This document shows, in pieces, positions 42,788 through 51,200 of a stretch of 64,000 bases of DNA; the stretch's first letter is position 1; the number at the start of each line of letters is the position of its first letter. This stretch comes from FEN-1191 sp964528845 (GTDB lineage Bacteria > Pseudomonadota > Gammaproteobacteria > Steroidobacterales > Steroidobacteraceae): the NCBI GenBank assembly GCA_964528845.1, contig CAZGVE010000012.1, forward strand, positions 16,620-80,619. Direction: 5' to 3'. The position numbers and the translations under genes were made by a program. The notes beneath the pieces are model-generated. The model was not told the DNA's origin and did not search any database. It saw only the letters and a program-made list of their open reading frames with translations.

Positions 42788-44082
42788 TTGGTCTCGACTT
42801 CGATGCCGATAGAGCGCAGGAAATCATTCGGCAGGATGCCGCCGGCATTGACGATCACCGCATGGTTATCCACGCGTACATTCTGCCCCTTCTGCTGCAG
42901 CAGCACCTCCTCGGGGCGGATCTCGCGCAGCTGGGAGTTGAGCATGACCTGCAGTATTCCCTGCTTCGACGCTTCCTCGACGCGCTGGCGGTTGCGGGTC
43001 TTGGCGCGCTGGAAAGCATCGCCACGGTAGGACAGCACGACCGAGGTGTCGCCGAGTTCCGCGACGCTGGCTGCCGCCTCGAGCGCGCTATCCCCGCCGC
43101 CCACGACCATGACCTGCTGTCCGCGGTACTGCTCGGGGTCGATCAGGCGGTAGACCACCTTCGAGAGATCCTCGCCCGGTACACCGAGCTTGCGTGGCGT
43201 GCCGCGCCGGCCGATCGCCAGCAGCACATTCGATGCGCGATAGGTCGGTCCTACCGTCTTAACGAGGAACACCCCGCCATCGCGCTGCAGGCTCTCGACG
43301 CGTTCCCGGTAATTGATCTTCAGCCCATTGTCGTTGCAGGCCGAAGTCCAGAACTTGAGCAGCTCCTCCTTGGTCGTGTTGCGGAACTGCACCTTGCCGA
43401 TGATCGGCAGCTCGACCGGCGCGGTCATGACCAGTTTGCCCCGCGGATACTGGAATACGGCGCCGCCAAGCGCCTCCTGCTCGACGGTCTGGTAGTTCAG
43501 GCCGAGCTGCTTGGCGGCCAGCGATGCCGCAAGGCCCGCCGGTCCGGCACCGATGATCAGCACGTCGAGCGCGCCCGCATGCCGGTTGCCGGACTTCGCG
43601 ATCGCCTCGAGCGCCTGGGCACCCTGCGTGAGGGCGTTGCGGATCAGCCCCATGCCTCCGAGTTCCCCGGCGACGTAGATACCAGGCACGTTGGACTCGA
43701 AGTTCGGCTGGAGCACCGGAATGTCGATGCCGCGCCGCTCGGTGCCGAATACCAGCGTGATCGCATCGAACGGGCAGGCGCTCTTGCAGGCGCCGTGTCC
43801 GATGCACTCGGACGGTCCGACCAGCACGGCCTTGCCATTGATCAACCCCAGCACGTCGTGGTGCGAGGTCTCCGGGCACGCGGTGACACACGCACCGCAG
43901 CCGAGGCAGCGGCTCTCGTCGATCAGCGGATGCAGCGAGGCCGGTTCGATCAGCCCCGCCGCGATGGATTCCTGCTGCACGGCCACGTGGCGTGCGTGAA
44001 CGCGGCGCTGCCGCCACAGGTAGACCGCCAGGATCACCATGCACGGCAGTGCATAGAGCAGCAGGGCCCAGACATCAGCCAT
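42772..44082 (-). CDS. Membrane-anchored FAD/4Fe-4S oxidoreductase, NAD(P)H-type
   Basis: 436 residues. One N-terminal membrane helix (LLLYALPCMVILAVYLW) is followed by a ferredoxin-like domain: CLGCGACVTACP (Cys59, 62, 65, 69) and CIGHGACKSACP (Cys93, His96, Cys99, Cys103). Then comes VPGIYVAGELGGMG (~132-145), the FAD motif VLIIGAGPAGLAAS (~174) and a second dinucleotide motif VMVVGGGDSALEAA. There is no CxxC redox pair, so it is not thioredoxin reductase. Likely passes electrons between NAD(P)H, FAD and Fe-S clusters to a membrane partner. It is divergent from the cytochrome operon. The partner is inferred. Confidence 0.85.
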   Translation of the reverse strand: MADVWALLLYALPCMVILAVYLWRQRRVHARHVAVQQESIAAGLIEPASLHPLIDESRCLGCGACVTACPETSHHDVLGLINGKAVLVGPSECIGHGACKSACPFDAITLVFGTERRGIDIPVLQPNFESNVPGIYVAGELGGMGLIRNALTQGAQALEAIAKSGNRHAGALDVLIIGAGPAGLAASLAAKQLGLNYQTVEQEALGGAVFQYPRGKLVMTAPVELPIIGKVQFRNTTKEELLKFWTSACNDNGLKINYRERVESLQRDGGVFLVKTVGPTYRASNVLLAIGRRGTPRKLGVPGEDLSKVVYRLIDPEQYRGQQVMVVGGGDSALEAAASVAELGDTSVVLSYRGDAFQRAKTRNRQRVEEASKQGILQVMLNSQLREIRPEEVLLQQKGQNVRVDNHAVIVNAGGILPNDFLRSIGIEVETKWGTA

Positions 44083-44360
44083 GGCGGGTCAATCCGTATC
44101 CGATCCGGAGTGTGGGAAGGCTAGATTGCATTGACGAAGGATTCTGTGAATCGCATCACGCGTCAACCTGTCGCCGAACACCAAATCCTGTCGCCAATCC
44201 GGGACAGGAATCATGATTAATGTGGCATGTTTATACTCGGTCGCGTGACCCGTCCAGGCTCGCGGTCAGCCCTGCGTACGGCCTGGACGACGGACTGGAG
44301 TGTCCGTGGTCGTTCCGCGAGCCGGCATGACCCGTCGCTATGACATAGGGAAGTTCGACA
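44083..44360. promoter_or_regulatory. Divergent control region of the electron-transfer locus
   Basis: A 278-base gap between the flavoprotein and CcmI-like starts. It contains a CRP-type palindrome (44145-44160), a 9-base direct repeat CCTGTCGCC at 44167-44175 and 44187-44195 (20 bases apart), a palindrome AATCATGATT at 44209-44218, and TATACT at 44232-44237, a possible rightward -10 box. No convincing -35 is paired with it. Confidence 0.55.
44145..44160. promoter_or_regulatory. CRP/Vfr/Clp-type operator
   Basis: TGTGA-N6-TCACG, matching the CRP consensus TGTGA-N6-TCACA at nine of ten half-site bases. It lies 62 bases upstream of the flavoprotein start and about 200 upstream of the CcmI-like gene. 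FNR-type sites would need TTGAT/ATCAA, which is not seen. Confidence 0.55.
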
Positions 44361-45701
44361 TTGGATCTGTTTTCGTTCCTGGTTGGCGTCGCGAGCGCGA
44401 TGGCATTCGTTGCGGTGCTGGTGGCATTGCTGCGCGGCGCACCACGCTTCAGCGCATTGCCAGGACCGTCGTTGCCCATCGCCGCGGGCTTCGTCATCGT
44501 GCTCGGCGCGCTGCTGGGCGCCTGGCGTGCGCTCGCCCCGTCGTCAACGCCTGCCGCCGTGGTGCCTGCGAGCAATCCTGGGACTCCCGTGAGTGCGGCG
44601 TCCGTCGCGTCCCCGAGGCCAGCGGTTGTCGGCCCGGCATCCGGCGCATCCCCGGCCGCGTCGATGGACAGCGCCATCGCAAGCCTCGAGGCTCGGCTGG
44701 CGCGCGGCGCCGGTGCCGCCGACGACTGGGAGCTGCTTGCGAAGTCCTTTGAATTCCTCGGCCGTCCGGCCGATGCGGCGAAGGCGCGCTCGCATCAGCT
44801 GCCGGCGCTGCCCGTCGACGCCACTTCGTTGACGGCGGCGCTCGGCCGCGGCCCGAGTGCCACGATGGCGTCGACCGGTGCACCCGGTGCAGCTGGCGCA
44901 TCTGGTGCAGCTGGCGCATCTGGTGCAGCTGGCGCATCTGGTGCGCCCAGTATCCCCGCTCCGGCGCTGTCACCCGAATCAACTCGATTGCTGGCGCGGG
45001 CGAACGCGGCCCGGCACGCGAAGAATCCGCAGGCCGCGGCAGCGATCTATGCGCAGCTCGGCGCACGCGATCAGCTGGATGCGGACGGCTGGGCCGACTA
45101 CGCCGATACGGCCGCGGGCCTGCAGGGCAACAAGCTCGCCGGTACACCGGAGACCTACATCGCGCGTGCGCTGGCGCTGGATCCGCGCCATCCGAAGGCG
45201 TTGTGGCTCCAGGCGAGTGCAGACGAGGAGGGGCAGCGCTGGAATGACGCGATCTCGGTGTGGCAGACCCTGTCCACGATACTCGAGCCCAATTCCGCCG
45301 ACGCGCGCATCGTCGCGGCGAACCTGCAGCAGGACCGGAAGCTCGCGGGCGCCGCCACGGTCGTGAATGGCGAGGTTACCGTGGCTCCGGCGCTCGCGGC
45401 CCGAGCGCGAAAGGGCACGACTCTTTTCATCCTCGCACGCTCGGCGGACTCCCCCGGTCCACCGCTCGCCGTACTGCGTACCGCGGTGGACGCGTGGCCG
45501 CTCAAGTTCCGGCTCGACGATACGCTCTCGATGGTGCCCGGCCGCACACTCTCGGGAGCGGGCCGCATCACGGTGGAGGCCCGCATCTCCCAGAGTGGCC
45601 AGGCGATGCCCGGCAGCGGCGACATGGCGGGCCGCAGCGCCGTGCTGAACGCCGCTGCGCATGATCCGGTCAGCATCGTGATCGATCAGGTGCAGCCATG
45701 A
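44361..45701 (+). CDS. CcmI/CycH-like TPR protein
   Basis: 446 residues. Two membrane helices lie near the N-terminus (LFSFLVGVASAMAFVAVLVALL; LPIAAGFVIVLGALLG). TPR helices span ~210-330 (ARNAARHAKNPQAAAAIYAQL; YIARALALDPRHPKALWL). The last ~110 residues match the CcmI/CycH C-terminal domain: VVNGEVTVAPALAARARKGT, TLFILARS, PPLAVLRTAVDAWPLKFRLD, DLAG-like GDMAGRS. CcmI presents apocytochrome c to the heme lyase, so a role in maturing the cytochromes downstream is likely. The start is TTG at 44361 with a weak ribosome-binding site. The stop overlaps the next start (ATGA). Confidence 0.8.
   Translation: MDLFSFLVGVASAMAFVAVLVALLRGAPRFSALPGPSLPIAAGFVIVLGALLGAWRALAPSSTPAAVVPASNPGTPVSAASVASPRPAVVGPASGASPAASMDSAIASLEARLARGAGAADDWELLAKSFEFLGRPADAAKARSHQLPALPVDATSLTAALGRGPSATMASTGAPGAAGASGAAGASGAAGASGAPSIPAPALSPESTRLLARANAARHAKNPQAAAAIYAQLGARDQLDADGWADYADTAAGLQGNKLAGTPETYIARALALDPRHPKALWLQASADEEGQRWNDAISVWQTLSTILEPNSADARIVAANLQQDRKLAGAATVVNGEVTVAPALAARARKGTTLFILARSADSPGPPLAVLRTAVDAWPLKFRLDDTLSMVPGRTLSGAGRITVEARISQSGQAMPGSGDMAGRSAVLNAAAHDPVSIVIDQVQP
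44886..44939 (+). repeat. Three perfect 18-base tandem repeats inside the CcmI-like gene
   Basis: GGTGCAGCTGGCGCATCT repeats at 44886, 44904 and 44922, with a partial fourth copy. It encodes a GAAGAS linker between the N-terminal part and the TPR domain. The unit is a multiple of three, so copy changes keep the frame. Confidence 0.9.
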
Positions 45702-46675
45702 ACTTCGTGGCGCGATCGGTCAGCGAAGGCAAGGCGGGCGGCACTCCCGCCGCGCCCCCGCCCGGGTCCGCACCCGCGCCCGCAGCAACGCCGCGTCCGC
45801 CCCGGCCCGCCGCCGCCGCACCATTCGACAGCCGCGAGCAGAGCAACTTCTGGCCCATCGCCTGGGGGCTGCTGGTGGCATCGCTGATCCTGTGGGGTGC
45901 GAACGCGCGGCTCGAGCGCTACATCACTCCGCAGCGCGGCCTCGGATACTGGCTCGGTATCATCGGCGGTTCGATGATGCTGCTGCTGCTGGTCTATTCG
46001 GCGCGGAAGCGCGCCGCCTGGCTGCGCTGGATCGGCAGTATTCCGAGGTGGTTCCAGCTGCACATGGTGCTGGGGGTGGTCGGGCCGCTGCTGGTGCTGT
46101 TTCACGCGAACTTCCGACTCGGCGCCACCAACAGCAACGTCGCGCTGATCTGCATGCTGCTGGTCGCCGGCAGCGGTGTGATCGGCCGCTATATCTATAC
46201 CCGAATGCACGCGAACCTGGACGGCAACCAGGATACGCTCGAGGAGCTGCGGGCGGTCGCCGAGAAGATTCGCACGCAGACCACCAGCATCGCTTTCCTG
46301 CCCGGTCTGCTCAACGCGATCGAGGCTGAGGAGAAGCGCCTGGTCGAGCCCGCCGCGACGGCGATGGGACGGCTCGCGCAGTTCTCCACCGCGGCGCTGC
46401 GAGCCACGCTCGCACGCTGGCGACTGCACCGGATGATCCGTCGCGCGGTGCGCCGGGCGGCGGGCCACGAATCCGAGAACATCGCCAGGCACGCGCGTCG
46501 CATCGCGATGGTGGCCCGGCGCTACGCCGACCGGCGGCTCGACGCCGCGCGTCGGGTCTCGGAGTACCGGCTGTATTCGCGGCTGTTCTCATTCTGGCAC
46601 GTATTGCACATCCCGCTGTTCTTCATGCTGCTGATAGCGGGCATCGTGCACGTGATCGCGGTCAACGTGTATTGA
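45698..46675 (+). CDS. Ferric-reductase-like di-heme b membrane protein
   Basis: 325 residues. After a Pro/Ala-rich cytoplasmic N-terminus come helices FWPIAWGLLVASLILWGA and LGYWLGIIGGSMMLLLLVY. The next hydrophobic helix carries His122 and His136 (HMVLG...VLFH), and the last carries His304 and His318 (HIPLFFMLLIAGIVH). Two H-X13-H helices are the heme-b binding pattern of ferric-reductase/NOX-type proteins. A long basic helical segment (~170-290) lies between. Overlaps the CcmI-like gene and the 21-heme gene. A likely quinol- or flavoprotein-to-cytochrome link. Confidence 0.75.
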   Translation: MNFVARSVSEGKAGGTPAAPPPGSAPAPAATPRPPRPAAAAPFDSREQSNFWPIAWGLLVASLILWGANARLERYITPQRGLGYWLGIIGGSMMLLLLVYSARKRAAWLRWIGSIPRWFQLHMVLGVVGPLLVLFHANFRLGATNSNVALICMLLVAGSGVIGRYIYTRMHANLDGNQDTLEELRAVAEKIRTQTTSIAFLPGLLNAIEAEEKRLVEPAATAMGRLAQFSTAALRATLARWRLHRMIRRAVRRAAGHESENIARHARRIAMVARRYADRRLDAARRVSEYRLYSRLFSFWHVLHIPLFFMLLIAGIVHVIAVNVY

Positions 46676-48255
46676 TCGCCGGTATGCGCAGACGATGGAT
46701 TGTCTGGCTGGTTGGAGGCGCTTGGATGGCTGGAATGACGCTGCTGCTGTTTCCGCGGGCTCATGCCGCCTCGGTCGAGACGCTGCTGATGCCCGGTCCG
46801 GTCACGCAGGCGCATGTCAAGCAGGAGCCCGAGTGCAGCAACTGCCACGACCGCACCAACGTGCGGACGCAGACCGCGCTGTGCCTCGACTGCCACAAGG
46901 AGATCGCCGCCGACGTGCGTGATCACCACGGCTTCCACGGGCACATGCCTAATGCCGGCGCCGGGGAATGCCGCGCCTGCCACACGGAGCACAAGGGCCG
47001 CGGCGCCGACATCGTGCAGCTCGCCCCGGCGCAGTTCGATCACTCGCTCACGGAGTTCGCACTCGAGGGCGCACATCGCGCGCTCACCTGCGCGAGCTGC
47101 CACAAGGCCGGAGAACCCTGGCGCCGCGCGCCGGTCGCCTGCAGCACGTGCCACAAGGCGGATGACGTGCACCACGGGCAGTTCACTCAGCAGTGCGGCG
47201 AATGCCACGGCAGCACCAGCTGGGCAGGCGGCAAGTTCGATCACGACAAGACCGACTTCCGGCTCACCGGCGTGCATCAGCATACCGCCTGCAACGCCTG
47301 CCATCTGGCCGGCCATTACAAGGAAACGCCGAAGACCTGCAATGGCTGCCACGAGACCGATGACGTGCATCGCGGTTCGCGCGGACCGGACTGTGCGAAA
47401 TGCCACACGACCACCGAATGGAAGACTGCGAAGTACGATCACCTGAAGGAGACCGGGTACGCGCTGCTCGGCGCGCACGACCGGCTGGACTGCCTGGGCT
47501 GCCATCGCAGCGGAAACTACAAGGAGAAGATCCCGAAGGATTGCAACGGCTGCCACCAGGCCATTGATGCCCATGCGGCGCGGTTCGGACCCAAGTGCGA
47601 GGACTGTCACGACAACGAGCACTGGTCGCCGGTGACCTACGACCACCTCGCCCGCACGAAATTCGCGCTGCTCGGCGCCCACTCCAAACTCGACTGCCAC
47701 GTCTGCCATACCGCGCCGGCCGCGACGCAGAAGCTGGGTACCGACTGCGTGTCGTGCCACCGCAGCGAGGATCCGCACGGCGGCAAGCTCAAGGGCGACT
47801 GCGAGACCTGCCATGGACAGGAGGCGTGGCGCCCCGCGAGTGGTTTCGACCACGACCTCAGCGATTTCCCGCTGCTCGGCCTGCACCGGGTCGTCGCCTG
47901 CGCGCAGTGCCACATGACGCTCAGGTACGACAGCGCGCCGAGCACCTGTATCGACTGTCATAGCCGCGAGGACGTGCACCACGGCGGACTCGGCAAGAAG
48001 TGCGAGAGCTGCCATTCGCCCAATGGCTGGGCGCAATGGCGCTTCGATCATGCGAAGGAGACCGGCTTTGGGCTGATCGGCGGACACGCCAGCCTCAAGT
48101 GCGCGGACTGCCACCGCGAGGCCCCCGGATCGACCAAGACCTCGCCGCTGTGCATTTCCTGCCATCGCCAGGACGACCGGCACCTCGGCGCCTATGGCGA
48201 GCAGTGTGAACGCTGTCACACGGTCTATACGTGGAAAGGCGCCAGGATCCAGTAG
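46672..48255 (+). CDS. Periplasmic multiheme c-type cytochrome, 21 CXXCH motifs
   Basis: 527 residues from TTG 46672 (overlapping the previous stop); ATG at 46684 is an equally good start four codons in. A signal peptide (VWLVGGAWMAGMTLLLF to AHA) is followed by 21 CXXCH heme-binding motifs, counted one by one from CSNCH to CERCH. Most of the chain is a repeat of FDH...GxHxxLxCxxCH...CxxCH-DDVH-CxxCH. There is no membrane anchor at the C-terminus, so it is probably a soluble periplasmic electron shuttle. Family: cytochrome c3/c7-like repeats. Ten bases separate it from the next gene. Confidence 0.9.
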   Translation: MIAGMRRRWIVWLVGGAWMAGMTLLLFPRAHAASVETLLMPGPVTQAHVKQEPECSNCHDRTNVRTQTALCLDCHKEIAADVRDHHGFHGHMPNAGAGECRACHTEHKGRGADIVQLAPAQFDHSLTEFALEGAHRALTCASCHKAGEPWRRAPVACSTCHKADDVHHGQFTQQCGECHGSTSWAGGKFDHDKTDFRLTGVHQHTACNACHLAGHYKETPKTCNGCHETDDVHRGSRGPDCAKCHTTTEWKTAKYDHLKETGYALLGAHDRLDCLGCHRSGNYKEKIPKDCNGCHQAIDAHAARFGPKCEDCHDNEHWSPVTYDHLARTKFALLGAHSKLDCHVCHTAPAATQKLGTDCVSCHRSEDPHGGKLKGDCETCHGQEAWRPASGFDHDLSDFPLLGLHRVVACAQCHMTLRYDSAPSTCIDCHSREDVHHGGLGKKCESCHSPNGWAQWRFDHAKETGFGLIGGHASLKCADCHREAPGSTKTSPLCISCHRQDDRHLGAYGEQCERCHTVYTWKGARIQ

Positions 48256-48265
48256 GGCACCGATC

Positions 48266-51200
48266 GTGACACGACGCCACACTCCCGGATGGACGCGACG
48301 GCTCGCAACGCTCGCAGCGCTGGCGGCGCTCGCGGCGCTCGCGGCGCTGGCCGGAGCGGCACCAGCGGTGGCGGCCCAGGGCGGAGCAGCGGCGCCCGCC
48401 GCGCCCACAGCGCCCATTACGGTGCCCTTCGATCACCTGACGACCGGATTCGAGCTCGACGGCGTGCATCGTGATCTGCCGTGCGAGGCCTGCCACCTCA
48501 ATGCCGTGTTCCGCGGCACGCCGCGCGACTGCGGCACTTGTCACACCGCGGGCTCGCAGTTCAATGCGACACCGAAGACGACGAACCACGTTCCGAGCAC
48601 CAACAACTGCGCCGCGTGCCACAACACGATCGCGTTCCGGCCGGCGGTGCACTTCGATCACGCCAACGTGATGGGTGGCTGCGTCAATTGCCACAACGGC
48701 ACGATCGCGCAGGGCGAGGGGCCGACCCATCCGGCCACGACGCAGAACTGCGGAGCGTGCCATTCGGTGCTGGTATGGAATCCCGCCAAGATGGTCGACC
48801 ATGCGCAGATCCCGGAGGCCGTGGCCGGCTTCTGCATCGTCTGCCACAACGGCGTGCAGGCCTCGGGCAAGTCGGCAGGGCATATCGCGACTTCGCTGGA
48901 ATGCGGCGATTGCCACGTCACGACCAGCTGGCTCGGCGCGACCTTCGACCACACCGGCATCACGACCGGCTGCTACAGCTGCCACAACGGCGTCAAGGCG
49001 GTGGGCAAGCAGGGCACGCACATGCCGACCAGCAACACCTGCGAGGCCTGCCACACGACCGGCATCGGCTCGAGCACGCCCAACTGGGTGCCCTCGCTGT
49101 TCGATCACACGCAGATGAGCGTGACGACGTGCCAGACCTGCCACATCGGCACGGTCAAGATCTCGACCGGCTACGTCTCCGGCCAACCGGCCAACCACGT
49201 GCCGCCGATCCCCTCGACGATCGACTGTGGTGTCTGCCACGGCAATACACCGAGCGCCGAGACCTGGACGGTGCTCGCGGCGAGCATACCGGTCCTGCAC
49301 TCAGGACTGCCGGTCAGCAATTGCCTGCTGTGTCACGCGAGCCAGACCTTCGCCGGCGTGCCGGCACCCTATATCCCGATGTCGATCGCCGGAGTCTCTC
49401 CCTACAAGGCGACGCCACTGGCGCCGCCGCACATCCCGATCCTTGCGGGCGCCGATTGCAGCGCCTGCCACGGCGCGGCCTACCAGGCCGGCGGGTTCGG
49501 GCCGGCGACCGCGATGAGTGCCGCCAAACATGCGTTCGTGTCCACGACCTGCGATACGTGCCACGAGACCGGCAGCAACTACTACGTCGGCGGCGGCATG
49601 CCGTTGCAGCTGCGGCCGGCCGATCACGTCAGCAGCACTGATCCGCGCATGGCCACCGGCGACTGCTCGGCCTGCCATGAGACCACGGACTGGAACAGCA
49701 CGGCGCTACCAGGCGGGCACATGCCCAATCCCGGCAATCTCAGTTGTACGCAATGCCATGTGAGCGCTCCGTCGGATTACACGCCGGCCACGCTCGCGGC
49801 GAACTCCGTGCTGCATACCGGGATCAGTGGCAACTGTGGTCTGTGCCATGGCGCGAGCACGCCGCTGACGTTCTTCAACAATTTCACGCCCGTCGATGCG
49901 GTCCTGACGCCATCGCATATTCCCTACCTGTCAGGCAGCGACTGCAGCGCCTGCCATGTCTCCAGCACGTATGCCGCGGGCACCTTCGGCCCGACCTCCA
50001 TGAATCCCGCCCGGCACGCGTTCGTGCCGGGTACCTGCGATACCTGCCACGAGGCCAATCTCAATTTCTACATGGGCGCGTCGAGTCCGCCGCTGCAGGG
50101 CCGCCCTGCCGACCACCAGAGCAGCTCCAACCCGCAGGAGGTCTCGGGCGACTGTTCCGGCTGCCACGAGACCACCGACTGGAATACCAACGTGCTGCCA
50201 CCGGGGCACATGCCCAATCCGGGCGGCCAAGCCTGCGCGGTCTGCCATACGGCGATCGGCGGCACGCTGGCCAGCTACGCAGCGCTCGCCAGCATCGCGA
50301 CGCTGCATACCGGCATCAATGGTGGCTGCGCGCAGTGTCACGGTGCCACGAGCCAGCTGATTTTCTACAACAACAACGACAACCCGAAGGATGCGGTACT
50401 CAGCCCGATGCACATCGCGTACCTGTCGGGCACCGATTGCGGCTCTTGCCACGCGCAGAACTACATTGCCGGCGGTTTCGGACCGATGAACATGACGCCG
50501 GCGACGCATACTTTCGTCTCCGCGACCAACTGCAACAGCTGCCATGAGGCCGGTGCGGCAGCGAATCTCTACATGGGTGCCGCCAGTCCCGCGCTGCAGG
50601 GCCGGCCCGCCGACCATACTTCCGGCCAGATGGTCGCGCCGAACGACTGCAGCCTGTGCCACAGCACGACGAACTGGAATTCCACCGCGCTGCCGGCGGG
50701 CCACATGCCGAACCCGGCGGCGCAGGCCTGCACCCTGTGCCACACCGCGGCGCCGAGCGACTATACGACCGCGACGCTGGCGACCAATCCGGTGCTGCAT
50801 ACCGGCATCAGCACCGGCTGCGGGCAGTGCCACGGCGCCGGCACGGCACTCACGTGGTTCAACAATTTCACGCCCAAGGACGCGGTACTCGCTCCTCCGC
50901 ACATCCCGGCCTTCAGTGGCACGGATTGCAGTTCCTGCCACGTGCCGAGCACCTATGCGGTTGGCGCGTTCGGGCCGATGAACATGACTCAGGCAACCCA
51001 CGCCGGAGTCGGCAGCACCTGCAACGCGTGTCACGAGGCCAACGCCAGCTTCTACATGGGCGCGGCCAATCCGGGGCTGCAGGGCCGTCCCGCTGACCAC
51101 AACAGCGGGCAGATGGTTGCGCCGAACGACTGCAACCTGTGTCACACGACCGCCAACTGGAACTCGACGGCGCTGCCGGCGGGCCACATGCCCAATCCGG

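Noticed and set aside
42772..44082. Thioredoxin reductase
   Set aside because: No CxxC redox pair, added Fe-S domain, membrane anchor and altered motif order.
44083..44360. FNR/Anr box in the divergent region
   Set aside because: No TTGAT-N4-ATCAA pair; the only good palindrome is of CRP type.
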